The notes under the pieces: model-generated
What the model was told of the DNA's origin: nothing
Seen by the model: only the letters and a program-made list of their open reading frames with translations
The model's database searches: none
Position numbers and translations under genes: made by a program
Part shown: positions 1 through 9,124 of the stretch, piece after piece
Layout: each line of letters begins with the position of its first letter
Numbering within the stretch: position 1 is the first letter of the stretch
From: Pedobacter agri PB92
Lineage (GTDB): Bacteria > Bacteroidota > Bacteroidia > Sphingobacteriales > Sphingobacteriaceae
Length of the DNA stretch: 37,049 nt
Reading direction: 5' to 3'
NCBI RefSeq assembly: GCF_000258495.1
Contig: NZ_AJLG01000026.1
Coordinates: 1-37,049, forward strand

Positions 1-386
1 ATTTGATTACTTTCCAGGAAATCATTTAAATGGATTTCTTCGGTGGTCATTGATTTAGATTTGATCACCGTTTTGCCGTTATTCCGCTTAATGATGTTTA
101 GAATTTCCTGCTGAGCCTCAGCGGCATCATTTGCCCAAATCACTTTTCCTCCTCTACGTTGAAAGTTAGACTCAAACTCAGGCAAAAACTTATCAAGATT
201 TTCCATCACACGCCATTTAATCACGTGTGCTTTCTTTTTTGAAGCCTCAAGATTTTCGAATTTTGATAGCCCGCGTTCTACTGCCGTATTGTATTTTCCA
301 ATATTATAATTGATGGTTTTACGATGCGGTAAATCAAAAGCTTTCTCATCAGATTTCTCTAAAAATTCCTCGGCAGTTTTCATCAT
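1..386 (-). CDS. lutB: LutB-type lactate-utilisation iron-sulfur protein, N-terminal part
   Basis: Only the first 128 codons are inside the window; the gene runs off the left edge. The translation begins MMKTAEEFLEKSDEKAF and continues with AHVIKWRVMENLDKFLPEFE and KSKSMTTEEIHLNDFLE, which is the typical start of LutB (YkgF), the 4Fe-4S subunit of the LutABC L-lactate oxidation complex. This part belongs to the LUD domain; the ferredoxin-like cysteine clusters lie further downstream, outside the window. Two consecutive ATG codons (384-386 and 381-383) could both serve as start. There is no Shine-Dalgarno sequence, as is normal in Bacteroidota. The call rests on recognising the N-terminal pattern, so family membership is likely but completeness cannot be judged. 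Confidence 0.75.
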   Translation of the reverse strand, partial: MMKTAEEFLEKSDEKAFDLPHRKTINYNIGKYNTAVERGLSKFENLEASKKKAHVIKWRVMENLDKFLPEFESNFQRRGGKVIWANDAAEAQQEILNIIKRNNGKTVIKSKSMTTEEIHLNDFLESNQ

Positions 387-436
387 AATTCAAAGATAGG
401 AATTTCTCTTACGGCCTAAAGTAATGTGCATAAAAA

Positions 437-461
437 AGCCCCGACTGCTTTAGTCGGGGCT
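437..461. terminator. Bidirectional intrinsic terminator
   Basis: A perfect 10-bp stem (AGCCCCGACT / AGTCGGGGCT) with a 5-nt loop is flanked by a run of A on the left and by ATTTTT on the right, so both strands carry a U-tract after the hairpin. On the minus strand it ends the transcript of the M28 peptidase gene whose stop is at 468. On the plus strand nothing obvious needs it. Confidence 0.85.
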
Positions 462-467
462 CAATTT

Positions 468-2126
468 TTATGGTTGAGGTATTGTACTACCTTTTTTTGG
501 ATTCCCTTTTCCATCTTTATCTACCGCTGGGCGCTTGGCTCTGTTTGCCAGTTCCCATGCTGTAAAGTAAGTAAGCTTAGCTCTCTTAGTTAGCAATGGG
601 AAGTTGATTTTGCTTACCTCATCGCCTGGTCTGTGATAGTCTTGCTCCAACATTCCATCATAATAAAAGATAATAGGAATGCCCAATTTAGCAAAGTTAT
701 AGTGATCTGAACGATAATAAATACGTTGTGTATCCTGAGGATCATCGTATTTATAATCTAATTTCATTTTGGTATAAGTAGCATTCACCTGCTCACTTAA
801 ATTACCCAACTCACTGCTTAACATGTTTGAACCTACTGAATAGATGTAGTTGGCAGAATCTGGTTTACCTAAATATTCTTCGCCGATACGGCCGATCATA
901 TCTGTGTTTAAGTTAGCTATCGTGTTTTCTACAGGAAAAATCGGATGCTGTGAGTACCAATCCGATCCCCACAAACCTTTTTCTTCGCCCACCACAGTCA
1001 TGAAAAGAATGCTGCGTTTTGAGCCTTTGCCCGCTTTTTTAGCATCAGTAAATGCTTTTGCCATTAAAAGAACACCTGTAGTTCCAGATCCGTCATCATC
1101 AGCGCCGTTGTTTATTTTGTCTGGTCCTTCCACCTCAGGAGTAATACCAATGTGATCATAATGGCCAGTTAATACTAAAACTTCTTTCTTCAATTTCGGG
1201 TCAGTTCCTTCCAGGAAACCTAAAACATTTTCTCCACGAACTTCAGTTCCCTTTTTCATCGCACTTGCAGAAATGGCAACGTTTATCGTTTGAGATGCAG
1301 GTTTTGCGCTTTCAGTAACTTTTTTCTGAAAAGCATCAACCGAAGTATTCGCAGCTTTTAAAATTTCATTCGCTGTTGCGGTAGAAATGCTGATAATGGT
1401 GAACGGGTTTTGCTTTTTCATCCGCTCAACCACTTCTTCTGTTCTCATCACTACCTGACCAGCTTCTAATGATGCTTTACGCTCTGGCGAAATATTATCA
1501 ACAGTAGGATCGATTAGAATAACAGCTTTCGCTTTATTTTGGGCCAGGTAACCTAATTTTTTCTGTCTCGCCATCATTGCAGCACGGCGATCAACCTTAT
1601 CTGTAGCTTTTGCTGTTGGATCTCCCGTAGCAAAAATTAAAACAACTTTCCCTTCTACGTTAATGCCATCATACTCATTAAACCCATCTTTGGAGATGCC
1701 GTAACCTGCAAAAACAATATCATCAGCACTGAAAGTAAAGCCGTTTAAGCCTACTGCATTACTGGTAATTAAATAATCTTTATAGGCTTGTTTTGGCTGG
1801 CCGTTAATGGTTAACATGCTTTCGCTAACAGCATAAGTAGCGAGGTCAATTTTTTGGAAGTATCCTCCATCAACAGGGCCTTTTAATCCAAGTGATTTAA
1901 AATAATCACGAATATAATCTGCAGCCATCCATGCTCCTTTTTTACCGGTTTCACGACCTTCATATTCATCAGAAGCTAAAACGGAAAGATGTTTAAAAGC
2001 GTTTTCAGGATTTATGGCTTTGCTAAACCTAATTGCATCCTTGTTCGCTGCAAGTGGTTTAACTTGTGCAAAGCAGCCAACACTCAGTATCGACGCTAAG
2101 CCTAGGGTTAAAAATCTTTTATTCAT
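468..2126 (-). CDS. Secreted M28-family zinc metallopeptidase with inserted PA-like region
   Basis: The 552-residue protein has an N-terminal export signal (residues 1-20, ending GCFAQ; a lipobox reading around Cys18 is possible but the SPI reading fits better). The middle region, about residues 120-300, looks like the PA-type insert common in bacterial M28 peptidases. The catalytic domain follows with its metal and active-site residues visible: GHYDHIG (His322), NGADDDGSG (Asp343/344), VVGEEKG (Glu381/382), NTDMIG (Asp409) and YRSDHYNF (His475). These match the M28 set of two zinc sites and a general base. It probably trims peptides in the periplasm or outside the cell. The C-terminal 25 residues are Lys/Pro/Gly-rich low complexity. 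It lies 31 bp downstream of rpiB on the same strand and ends in a strong terminator. Confidence 0.9.
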   Translation of the reverse strand: MNKRFLTLGLASILSVGCFAQVKPLAANKDAIRFSKAINPENAFKHLSVLASDEYEGRETGKKGAWMAADYIRDYFKSLGLKGPVDGGYFQKIDLATYAVSESMLTINGQPKQAYKDYLITSNAVGLNGFTFSADDIVFAGYGISKDGFNEYDGINVEGKVVLIFATGDPTAKATDKVDRRAAMMARQKKLGYLAQNKAKAVILIDPTVDNISPERKASLEAGQVVMRTEEVVERMKKQNPFTIISISTATANEILKAANTSVDAFQKKVTESAKPASQTINVAISASAMKKGTEVRGENVLGFLEGTDPKLKKEVLVLTGHYDHIGITPEVEGPDKINNGADDDGSGTTGVLLMAKAFTDAKKAGKGSKRSILFMTVVGEEKGLWGSDWYSQHPIFPVENTIANLNTDMIGRIGEEYLGKPDSANYIYSVGSNMLSSELGNLSEQVNATYTKMKLDYKYDDPQDTQRIYYRSDHYNFAKLGIPIIFYYDGMLEQDYHRPGDEVSKINFPLLTKRAKLTYFTAWELANRAKRPAVDKDGKGNPKKGSTIPQP

Positions 2127-2157
2127 TATGGGTAATAGTTAGTTTAGTTTGATAAGG

Positions 2158-2595
2158 TTAGCACGAAATTTTATTTACTCTTGTTTGATGACGACCGCCC
2201 TCAAATTCCGTATTTAAAAATGTAGTGGTAATTTCTTTTGCCAATTCTTCTGAAACAAAGCGGGCAGGAATGCATAAAACATTTGCGTTATTATGTTTTC
2301 TTACCAGAGCGGCAACCTCATTCTCCCAACATAAGCCTGCACGAATGCCTGCATGTTTATTGGCAGTAATGGCTACACCATTTGCAGAGCCACAAAGCAA
2401 AATACCATAAGTAAATTCACCGTTTTCAACAGCAGCGGCTAAAGGGTGTGCAAAATCAGGGTAATCTACGGAGTCCAATGAATGGGTACCAAAATCCCTA
2501 ATCTCGTAATCTTTAAGGAACTCTTTAAGCACTTCTTTATATTCAAAACCAGCGTGATCTCCACCAATCGCTATTTTAATTCTAGTTTCAGACAT
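2158..2595 (-). CDS. rpiB: Ribose-5-phosphate isomerase B
   Basis: RpiB interconverts ribose 5-phosphate and ribulose 5-phosphate in the pentose phosphate pathway. The sequence IAIGGDHAGFEYKE near the N terminus and GILLCGSANGVAITANK in the middle are the RpiB/LacAB signatures, with the catalytic Cys in LCGSANG. The open frame begins two codons upstream at a TTG, but the ATG at 2593-2595 (MSETRIKIAIGG) is the better start and gives 145 residues, the normal family size. The gene follows tatC by 45 bp on the same strand, and the tatC-rpiB pair occurs in other Bacteroidota. Confidence 0.92.
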   Translation of the reverse strand: MSETRIKIAIGGDHAGFEYKEVLKEFLKDYEIRDFGTHSLDSVDYPDFAHPLAAAVENGEFTYGILLCGSANGVAITANKHAGIRAGLCWENEVAALVRKHNNANVLCIPARFVSEELAKEITTTFLNTEFEGGRHQTRVNKISC

Positions 2596-2640
2596 GTCCA
2601 AATTTATATAGAATTCTAAAATGTATTCGTAATGTTTTCG

Positions 2641-3522
2641 TTAGTTAGCGTAAAATGCTGCCTCCGCTTTTTTCTTCTTCCTTTCGATAAAGGCAGAAAC
2701 AAAAATACTCAATTCGTAAAGCAGGAAGAGCGGCGTAGCCACAATCAGCATCGTCATAATATCTGGCGTTGGTGTCACAATTGCTGATATGATTAAGATG
2801 ATGACAGCTGCATACCTTCTGCTCGACCGCATCAGTTTCGGCGTCATTAATCCAAGTTTCGAAAGGATGAAAATGATTACCGGAAGTTCGAAAATAATAC
2901 CAGTTCCTAAAGTTAACGTGGCAACTGATGATAAGTATGAATCGACAGTGAAAGTATTTTTAATTTCCTCACTTACCGTGTAACCTGTTAAAAAGTTAAC
3001 GGAAAGCGGACAAACGATAAAATAACCGAATAGGATACCACATACGAAAAGTACCGAAGCAAAAAAACAAAGCCACTTGCTGATTTACGTTCATTTTCGT
3101 GTAAAGCGGGCTTGATGAAACGCCAGATTTCCCAAAGCAAATAAGGGAAACCCACCACAATACCGCACATTACACAGACATTTAACTGAAGATTAAACTG
3201 CCCAGCCATTTCAGTATTGATGATTTCTCCATTGATCTTGGTGATACACATATCTGCACCCAGCGAAGGAAACTTCTCTACCAGTTTACACATCATGCGA
3301 TAAGTCCAGAAATCAGGTTTCTTAGGACCGAAAATAATTCTATCGAGAATAAATTCATTGAAGTAAAAAGCGATACCAGTGAATACGGCAATGGCAATTA
3401 CGGCTCGGATCAAATGTTTACGCAGAACATCAAGATGGTCAAAAAAAAGACATTTCTGCCTCTAAGGTTGTACTCTTTTGTCCTATAGCTTTTGTAAGGG
3501 AAGTTTTTTTAGTGTCGCTCAT
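2641..3522 (-). CDS. tatC: Sec-independent translocase subunit TatC, reading frame broken twice
   Basis: TatC is the polytopic receptor subunit of the twin-arginine translocase in the inner membrane. The family pattern is clear in three pieces: MSFFDHLDVLRKHLIRAV at the N terminus, FPYLLWEIWRFIKPALHENE in the middle and RRYAAVIILIISAIVTPTPD near the C terminus. They lie in different frames. An A-run of eight at 3441-3448 (seven needed) creates an early TGA, and an A-run of seven at 3061-3067 (eight needed) shifts the frame back. With both corrected, the gene reads from the ATG at 3520-3522 to the TAA at 2641 as 293 residues, a normal TatC length, with six predicted membrane helices. Sequencing indels are the simplest cause. 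No tatA is nearby. Confidence 0.88.
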
Positions 3523-3535
3523 GTTGAAAACAAAA

Positions 3536-3563
3536 ATACCATTCTAATTGAATAGAATGGTAT
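3536..3563 (-). terminator. Intrinsic terminator hairpin between the LVIVD gene and tatC
   Basis: A perfect 11-bp stem (ATACCATTCTA / TAGAATGGTAT) with a 6-nt loop is followed on the minus strand by TTTTTG. It lies about 80 bp downstream of the LVIVD lipoprotein stop and only 13 bp upstream of the tatC ATG, so it can end the first transcript and may also form the extreme 5' end of the tatC mRNA. Confidence 0.65.
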
Positions 3564-3571
3564 CTACGTGT

Positions 3572-3603
3572 TAAAGATAGAAATAGTTTATATTATTTAA
3601 CAA
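3572..3603 (-). promoter_or_regulatory. Candidate Bacteroidota promoter for tatC
   Basis: Reading the minus strand, TTG at the -33 position (plus-strand CAA at 3601-3603) is followed after 21 bp by TATCTTTA (3572-3579), seven of eight bases matching the TAnnTTTG -7 consensus. The predicted start of transcription falls near 3565, directly before the 11-bp hairpin. Confidence 0.4.
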
Positions 3604-3642
3604 AAAGCATATATAAATATCATCTAGTAAACGGGTGATAAT

Positions 3643-4845
3643 CTATTTCTGTACTTTGATCAGGCTTAACTGCCTTAAATTGGATGCATTACTATAATTA
3701 AACTGATAAACACCGTCATCACCGGTTACGATTAATGATTTCGGCCCTGCAATCACGTCGAAACTTTTTATATTTTGCAAATGCTGAAGCATATTATTTC
3801 CAATCGCTTTATTATCAGTGATATTAAAGCTCTTAATACCAAAATTGCCCTCACATAAAAATAAATTATTTCCATTTACGCTTAAGCCATGAGGATTTTG
3901 CATAGGGTATGCTATAAGTAGCTTAGGTTTTGTTGGGTCTTCAATATCAACCACTTCGAGTTGATTACTTGCTTGCCTGCAGTTATTACCTGTCCGCAAA
4001 GTAACATAAGCGAATTTTCCTTGTACCACTACCGGGTCGCAGGCAAAAATATGGCTATAAGTAGATAGCTTAACCGGGTTGGCGGCATCGGTAGCATTAA
4101 AGATATGCATTCCGGTATTAGTGCCAATAAACAATTTATTATCGTAAGGAAAAATAGTTTCCACTCCCCAGCCTAAATTAATTGATTTTATAAAAGATGG
4201 ATTGGAAGCATTTTTCACATCAAACAAGCCTAACTCATACAAGCCAACCGTGTAGAGATAGTCGTTCATTAAAGTAAATCTTGCCATCGAGCCGCCCTGA
4301 CCATAAGAACCGCCTTGAGAAGAAGAACTGGAATAGGCTGCGATATCATTGACGACGCCTCCCTTGTAAACCTGTTTCTTTACCACGGTATCTTTAGTAT
4401 AAAAAAGATATTTTTGAACACCAGCAGAATAAACTTGCTTAAAAACATCATTTACCCTTTTAACTTGCTTAATACTATTCATATTTGAAATATCAAAAGC
4501 AAGCAAGTCAATAAAGCTATCAGCATAAAGAATATTATTTTGAATGGCAAGATCTACATTGCCCGGAATTTGTATAAAGGCAGTGTTTACAGGTGCATTG
4601 GGGTTAATATTATTGTAAATATGAATACCTTCTCCTGGTTCGTTTATAAAAAGATAATCATTGTAAATATAAATTTTACCTGTTTTTTTTGTTTCTGTTG
4701 CTTTGGTTAAACCTACCGGCAGGGCTCTCATCTGCTCAACCGTGATCATTTTTGTAAGTTTGATCACTTCATATTCATCCTTCTTACATTGAGTAAATGC
4801 GGCAACAAGCAGAAGCAGCAGTACGTTAATTAGATATTTTTTCAT
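3643..4845 (-). CDS. LVIVD-repeat surface lipoprotein (beta-propeller)
   Basis: The 400-residue protein has a lipoprotein signal (hydrophobic leader then FTQC, with Cys20 as the likely lipidated residue). The following KKDE is a charged stretch of the kind that directs Bacteroidota lipoproteins to the outer surface. The body contains repeated units such as LAFDISNMNSIKQVKRV, LGLFDVKNASNPSFIKSI and LEVVDIEDPTKPKLLIAY, which are LVIVD repeats and should fold as a beta-propeller. A Ser/Gly-rich loop sits around residues 170-185. The binding partner is unknown. The gene stands alone on the minus strand with a terminator after it. Confidence 0.82.
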   Translation of the reverse strand: MKKYLINVLLLLLVAAFTQCKKDEYEVIKLTKMITVEQMRALPVGLTKATETKKTGKIYIYNDYLFINEPGEGIHIYNNINPNAPVNTAFIQIPGNVDLAIQNNILYADSFIDLLAFDISNMNSIKQVKRVNDVFKQVYSAGVQKYLFYTKDTVVKKQVYKGGVVNDIAAYSSSSSQGGSYGQGGSMARFTLMNDYLYTVGLYELGLFDVKNASNPSFIKSINLGWGVETIFPYDNKLFIGTNTGMHIFNATDAANPVKLSTYSHIFACDPVVVQGKFAYVTLRTGNNCRQASNQLEVVDIEDPTKPKLLIAYPMQNPHGLSVNGNNLFLCEGNFGIKSFNITDNKAIGNNMLQHLQNIKSFDVIAGPKSLIVTGDDGVYQFNYSNASNLRQLSLIKVQK

Positions 4846-4961
4846 ATTTGAGGGTTTTAACTTAGAAACGAGTGTAATCTCCTAAACGCTACAAGGTTAG
4901 GTTAATAATATGAATTTTTTTCGATGAAATTTTCAGATTCTTCTATCAGCTAAAAACAAAA

Positions 4962-4989
4962 AAAGCCAGGATTTTGCAAACCTGGCTTT
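4962..4989 (-). terminator. Intrinsic terminator of the accBC transcript
   Basis: A perfect 9-bp stem (AAAGCCAGG / CCTGGCTTT) with a 10-nt loop lies 18 bp after the accC stop. On the minus strand it is followed by a long T-rich tract (TTTTTTTGTTTTTAG). Confidence 0.85.
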
Positions 4990-5007
4990 CTGAAATATTG
5001 ATTTTAA

Positions 5008-6354
5008 TTATTGTGAATCTACAAATTCGAATGTTTCCATAAATTTTGTGGTGAAATTACCGGCTCTAAAATTCGGGTCTTTCATCAATTGTAAGTGGAA
5101 AGGAATAGTTGTTTTTACGCCTTCAATTACAAATTCACCCAGAGCACGTTCCATGGTGCAAATTGCTTCTTCGCGGGTTTGCGCCACACAAATTAACTTT
5201 GCAATCATCGAATCGTAGTTTGATGGAATAGAATAACCAGCATAAACATGGGTATCCACACGCACACCATGACCACCCGGAGAATGGAAATTAGTGATTT
5301 TTCCTGGTGAAGGGCGGAAATTATTCGCAGGATCTTCAGCATTGATACGACATTCAATTGCATGCATATCAGGGAAATAATTTTTACCCGAGATTGGAAT
5401 TCCAGCAGCCACTTTAATTTGTTCTTTGATTAAATCAAAGTTGATTACTTCTTCAGTAACCGGATGCTCTACCTGAATACGTGTATTCATTTCCATAAAA
5501 TAGAAGTTGCGGTGTTTATCAACCAAAAATTCTATTGTACCAGCACCTTCATAATTTACAGCTTGTGCTCCTTTAATAGCAGCCTCTCCCATCCTTACAC
5601 GAAGTTCTTCGGTCATGAATGGTGATGGAGATTCTTCTACCAGCTTTTGGTGACGACGTTGAATGGAACAATCACGTTCAGATAGGTGACAAGCTTTACC
5701 AAACTGATCACCGATAATCTGGATTTCAATGTGGCGAGGATCTTCAATGTATTTCTCTAAATATAAACCATCATTACCGAAAGCAGCACCAGATTCCTGA
5801 CGAGCACTATCCCATGCATTTTCGAACTCCTCATCTTTCCAAACTACACGCATCCCACGGCCACCACCACCGGCAGTAGCTTTAAGAATAACCGGATAAC
5901 CCATTTCGTTCGCAATAGCGATACCTTCTTTAACGCTGGTTAATAATCCCTCAGAACCTGGAATTGTTGGTACACCAGCAATTTTCATTGTTTCTTTAGC
6001 AGAAGCTTTATCGCCCATGCCATTGATTTGTTCAGGCGTGGCACCAATAAACTTGATACCGTACTCGCGACAGATGTTTGAAAACTTAGCGTTTTCTGAT
6101 AAGAACCCATAACCTGGGTGTATGGCATCAGCATTAGTTAATTCTGCCGCTGAAATAATATTTGGAATATTTAAATAAGAATCTTTACTTGGAGGAGGAC
6201 CAATACAAACAGCCTCATCAGCAAAACGTACATGTAAACTTTCGCGATCGGCGGTAGAGTAAACAGCAACCGTTTTGATGCCCATTTCCTTACAGGTGCG
6301 GATAATACGCAAAGCGATTTCTCCCCTGTTGGCAATTAGTATTTTTTTAAACAT
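5008..6354 (-). CDS. accC: Acetyl-CoA carboxylase, biotin carboxylase subunit
   Basis: AccC uses ATP and bicarbonate to carboxylate the biotin on AccB, the first step of malonyl-CoA synthesis. The start [20 protein letters not shown] is the canonical biotin carboxylase N terminus, so the ATG at 6352-6354 is preferred over the open frame that extends 12 codons upstream. This gives 448 residues, close to the usual 449. Visible motifs include the ATP-grasp glycine loop GGGGRGMRV, the catalytic segment [34 protein letters not shown] and the C-terminal [15 protein letters not shown]. It lies downstream of accB, and 96 bp with two small hairpins separate the two genes. Confidence 0.97.
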   Translation of the reverse strand: MFKKILIANRGEIALRIIRTCKEMGIKTVAVYSTADRESLHVRFADEAVCIGPPPSKDSYLNIPNIISAAELTNADAIHPGYGFLSENAKFSNICREYGIKFIGATPEQINGMGDKASAKETMKIAGVPTIPGSEGLLTSVKEGIAIANEMGYPVILKATAGGGGRGMRVVWKDEEFENAWDSARQESGAAFGNDGLYLEKYIEDPRHIEIQIIGDQFGKACHLSERDCSIQRRHQKLVEESPSPFMTEELRVRMGEAAIKGAQAVNYEGAGTIEFLVDKHRNFYFMEMNTRIQVEHPVTEEVINFDLIKEQIKVAAGIPISGKNYFPDMHAIECRINAEDPANNFRPSPGKITNFHSPGGHGVRVDTHVYAGYSIPSNYDSMIAKLICVAQTREEAICTMERALGEFVIEGVKTTIPFHLQLMKDPNFRAGNFTTKFMETFEFVDSQ

Positions 6355-6373
6355 AATTTTTCGTTTAAATGCC

Positions 6374-6429
6374 ATGGTTCGTGTCTCCACGAACCATTTG
6401 TGTTAAGCGGTTCGTGACGACACGAAACC
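6374..6429. repeat. Two related hairpins in the accB-accC spacer
   Basis: The first hairpin is a perfect 10-bp inverted repeat (ATGGTTCGTG / CACGAACCAT, 6374-6397, 4-nt loop). The second, 11 bp away (6409-6429), repeats the arm GGTTCGTG and closes with CACGAAACC, leaving one bulged A. The pair looks like a duplicated palindromic unit. Since accB and accC products are needed in a fixed ratio, the hairpins could affect mRNA stability or translation of accC, but that is inference. Confidence 0.6.
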
Positions 6430-6450
6430 GAGGCGTAATAAGACGGTTTA

Positions 6451-6927
6451 CTAAATAGGTTCTACTAAAAACAATGGTTGATCGTATTCAACTGGTGATG
6501 CATTATCAACCAAAATTTTAACGATACGACCTGAAACTTCACTTTCAATTTCATTGAAAAGTTTCATTGCCTCAATAATACATACCACTTTACCAGTGCT
6601 GATTTCATCACCCACATTTACGAAAACTGGTTTATCAGGGCTTGATGAACGGTAGAAAGTACCAATCATCGGTGATTTAACCGTAATGTATTTTGAAGTA
6701 TCTTCTGCAACTGGTACTGCAGGCGTTGCTGCAACCGGAGCAGTAGGAGCTGTTGCAACTGGCGCAGCAGCCTGTACAAGCGGTGCCTGAGGCACGGTAG
6801 CATGCACAACTGTTGGTGCCTGGTTTGTTTTAATCGTAATCTTGAAGTTTTCCTGCTCGATAGCAACTTCGTTTACTCCAGAACGAGAAACAAATTTAAT
6901 CAGTTCCTGTATTTGTTTGATATCCAT
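6451..6927 (-). CDS. accB: Acetyl-CoA carboxylase biotin carboxyl carrier protein
   Basis: AccB carries the biotin that shuttles carboxyl groups between AccC and the carboxyltransferase. The C-terminal biotinyl domain has the canonical [14 protein letters not shown] motif with Lys122 as the biotinylated residue. Residues about 37-76 form the flexible Ala/Pro/Val linker, and the N terminus ([18 protein letters not shown]) is the usual helical segment. Length is 158 residues, normal for the family. The gene lies between fabH (143 bp upstream) and accC. Confidence 0.97.
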   Translation of the reverse strand: MDIKQIQELIKFVSRSGVNEVAIEQENFKITIKTNQAPTVVHATVPQAPLVQAAAPVATAPTAPVAATPAVPVAEDTSKYITVKSPMIGTFYRSSSPDKPVFVNVGDEISTGKVVCIIEAMKLFNEIESEVSGRIVKILVDNASPVEYDQPLFLVEPI

Positions 6928-7070
6928 TTTTTAATCCTTGTTATGTAAAAAATAGTGTATAAATGAATTAACTAAGTTATACTTTTTTTGTTTTATTATT
7001 TGTTATTTGGGTTTTTTAGCTGTTTGGGAGATTAGTTAAATTCGAAAAAACTAATCATCAATACAACCCA

Positions 7071-8066
7071 CTAGCTATTATATGCCCATTTAAGATAAAC
7101 TGAACCCCACGTAAAGCCTCCACCAAAAGCAGCCAACACAATGTTATCTCCTTTTTTAAGTCTGCTTTCCCATTCCCACAAACATAAAGGAATTGTTCCG
7201 TTAGTGGTATTGCCGTAACGCTCTATATTGATCATTACTTTATCAGTTGTTACACCCATGCGGTTAGCGGTTGCATCAATAATGCGTTTGTTTGCCTGGT
7301 GAGGCACTAACCACGCAACATCATCAGCTGTTAAGCTGTTACGTTCCATAATTTCTGCAGCTACATCTGCCATGTTAGTTACAGCAAATTTGAAAACAGT
7401 TGGACCTTCCTGGTGTGCAAAATGTTCTCTTGCATCAATAGTTTCGTGTGTGGCAGGCTTAACTGAACCACCGGCTTTCATTCCTAAGAAATCTCTGCCA
7501 GAACCATCAGTTCTTAAGATAGAATCCTGAATTCCTAAACCTTCTTCATTTGGCTCTAATAAAGCACAACCGCAACCATCACCAAAAATGATACAAGTGG
7601 TACGGTCTTCATAGTTGATAATTGACGACATTTTATCGCCACCTACCACTAATACTTTTTTGTGTCTTCCTGATTCAATAAATGATGCACCAGTAGATAA
7701 ACCAAAGATAAAACCCGAACAAGCCGCTTGTAAATCGTAACCCCAGGCATTGCTTGCGCCAACTTTATCGGCTAAAACGTTAGCGGTAGCAGGGAAAGTA
7801 AAATCTGGTGTAGTGGTGCAAAAGATAATCAATTCAATTTCCTTTGCATCAATACCTCTTTTTTTAAGTAAACCGTTTACAGCATGAACCGCCATATCTG
7901 ATGTACCCAAACCTTCACCTTTTAAAATTCTGCGTTCTTTAATTCCCGTTCTGCTGGTAATCCACTCATCCGAAGTGTCAACAATGGTTTCTAACTCTGC
8001 GTTTGTAAGCACATAGTCGGGGACGTAACCATTAACTGCCGTAATAGCAGCGTGAATTTTACTCAT
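7071..8066 (-). CDS. fabH: 3-oxoacyl-ACP synthase III
   Basis: FabH condenses acetyl-CoA (or branched acyl-CoA primers) with malonyl-ACP to start fatty-acid synthesis. The catalytic triad is visible: Cys116 in LQAACSGF, His in [11 protein letters not shown] (about residue 257) and Asn in [12 protein letters not shown] (about residue 287). The C terminus [13 protein letters not shown] is typical. Length is 331 residues. It is 19 bp downstream of plsX, consistent with cotranscription in the conserved rpmF-plsX-fabH order. Confidence 0.97.
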   Translation of the reverse strand: MSKIHAAITAVNGYVPDYVLTNAELETIVDTSDEWITSRTGIKERRILKGEGLGTSDMAVHAVNGLLKKRGIDAKEIELIIFCTTTPDFTFPATANVLADKVGASNAWGYDLQAACSGFIFGLSTGASFIESGRHKKVLVVGGDKMSSIINYEDRTTCIIFGDGCGCALLEPNEEGLGIQDSILRTDGSGRDFLGMKAGGSVKPATHETIDAREHFAHQEGPTVFKFAVTNMADVAAEIMERNSLTADDVAWLVPHQANKRIIDATANRMGVTTDKVMINIERYGNTTNGTIPLCLWEWESRLKKGDNIVLAAFGGGFTWGSVYLKWAYNS

Positions 8067-8085
8067 TTGAAAAATTTTAAATAAA

Positions 8086-9024
8086 TTATTTAAATGCCAT
8101 TCTAATTTTTTCTACCAATCCGGTGGTAATCATTTCTCTGGATTGAAGAACCATATTTTTTACAGCTAACGGACTAGAAATTCCATGTCCGATAACAACA
8201 GGAGCGTTAACGCCTAAAACCGGACTTCCACCGTACTGTTCGTAATTAAAACGATCAAAAAACTCATCCTTTAACCCTTTTTTTATGGTTATCACATAAA
8301 ATGATTCTGCCAGTTTAAGCATCACATTTCCGGTAAAACCATCGCAAACGATTACATCCGATTTATCGTTAAATAAATCTCTACCTTCTACATTACCCAC
8401 AAAGTTAAACAGATTGGTATCTTTCATTAACGGAAAAGTAGCCATGCTTAGCATGTTTCCTTTTTCATCTTCTTCACCAATATTCATTAACGCAACCCTT
8501 GGGTTATCAATTTTGAATAAATTTTCGGCATACAGGCTACCCAGTACACCAAACTGTAATAAAATATCAGGTTTGCAATCGGCATTTGCACCAACATCTA
8601 ATAATAAGCCGGTACCGCCTTTAAGTTTTGGAAGAATAGAGCATAAGCAAGGGCGGATGATGCCCGGGATAGTTTTAACGCTAAAAACAGCGCCAACTAA
8701 CATTGCGCCAGAGTTACCAGCACTTGCAAACGAATCGATTTTACCCTCTTTTAGAAGATTAAAACCTACTGCGATGCTCGAGTTTGGTTTCTGAACAATT
8801 GCTTTGGTGGGATGTTCGCCCATACCAATCACTTCATCAGTATGAACGTATTCAAAGTGATCCGGATTAAAACCCTCTTCTGCGAGAATCGGTTTAATCT
8901 GTTCGGTATCGCCAATAAGAACCAAATGTTCTCCGGCGTTTAGCGATTGATGAGCTGCTATTGCTCCCAAAACGATTGCTTTGGGAGCATAGTCTCCGCC
9001 CATTATGTCGAGGCCTATTTTCAT
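8086..9024 (-). CDS. plsX: Phosphate acyltransferase PlsX
   Basis: PlsX makes acyl-phosphate from acyl-ACP, feeding PlsY in phospholipid synthesis. The N terminus [21 protein letters not shown] and the internal [31 protein letters not shown] and [16 protein letters not shown] segments are characteristic. Length is 312 residues, somewhat shorter than the Gram-negative norm but usual for Bacteroidota. The 100-bp gap to rpmF upstream holds a possible three-way RNA junction ending 12 nt before the plsX ATG. Confidence 0.96.
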   Translation of the reverse strand: MKIGLDIMGGDYAPKAIVLGAIAAHQSLNAGEHLVLIGDTEQIKPILAEEGFNPDHFEYVHTDEVIGMGEHPTKAIVQKPNSSIAVGFNLLKEGKIDSFASAGNSGAMLVGAVFSVKTIPGIIRPCLCSILPKLKGGTGLLLDVGANADCKPDILLQFGVLGSLYAENLFKIDNPRVALMNIGEEDEKGNMLSMATFPLMKDTNLFNFVGNVEGRDLFNDKSDVIVCDGFTGNVMLKLAESFYVITIKKGLKDEFFDRFNYEQYGGSPVLGVNAPVVIGHGISSPLAVKNMVLQSREMITTGLVEKIRMAFK

Positions 9025-9035
9025 AGAAAAAATCT

Positions 9036-9109
9036 GTTTGTGTTAAGCTCAGGTAAACCCTGATTTTTCAGTTGCCTAAGGTATGACTAAAGCCGCTGAA
9101 AACACAAAC
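9036..9109 (-). promoter_or_regulatory. Candidate three-way-junction RNA in the rpmF-plsX spacer
   Basis: On the minus-strand RNA a perfect 9-bp stem P1 (GUUUGUGUU / AACACAAAC, 9101-9109 with 9036-9044) encloses two hairpins. P2 (UUCAG / CUGAA, 9096-9100 with 9067-9071) continues into an imperfect GCUUUAG / CUUAGGC helix with a UCAUAC loop. P3 (UCAGG / CCUGA, 9059-9063 with 9049-9053) has a GUUUA loop. The closing strand of P1 is followed by AGAUUUUUU and the plsX start codon. The layout suggests a cis-acting element or a terminator-like structure for plsX-fabH; no known family is recognised. Confidence 0.4.
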
Positions 9110-9124
9110 AATTTTTTAAGAAAA

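Noticed and set aside
3441..3448. Programmed ribosomal frameshifting in tatC
   Set aside because: Two opposite shifts at plain homopolymers, plus similar breaks in two unrelated genes, make indel errors more likely. No stimulatory structure was seen.
8414..8794. 126-codon plus-strand open frame opposite plsX
   Set aside because: It is the reverse-strand shadow of a well-supported gene and has no domain of its own. The same holds for the other frames opposite argB, argD, proC and the M28 gene.
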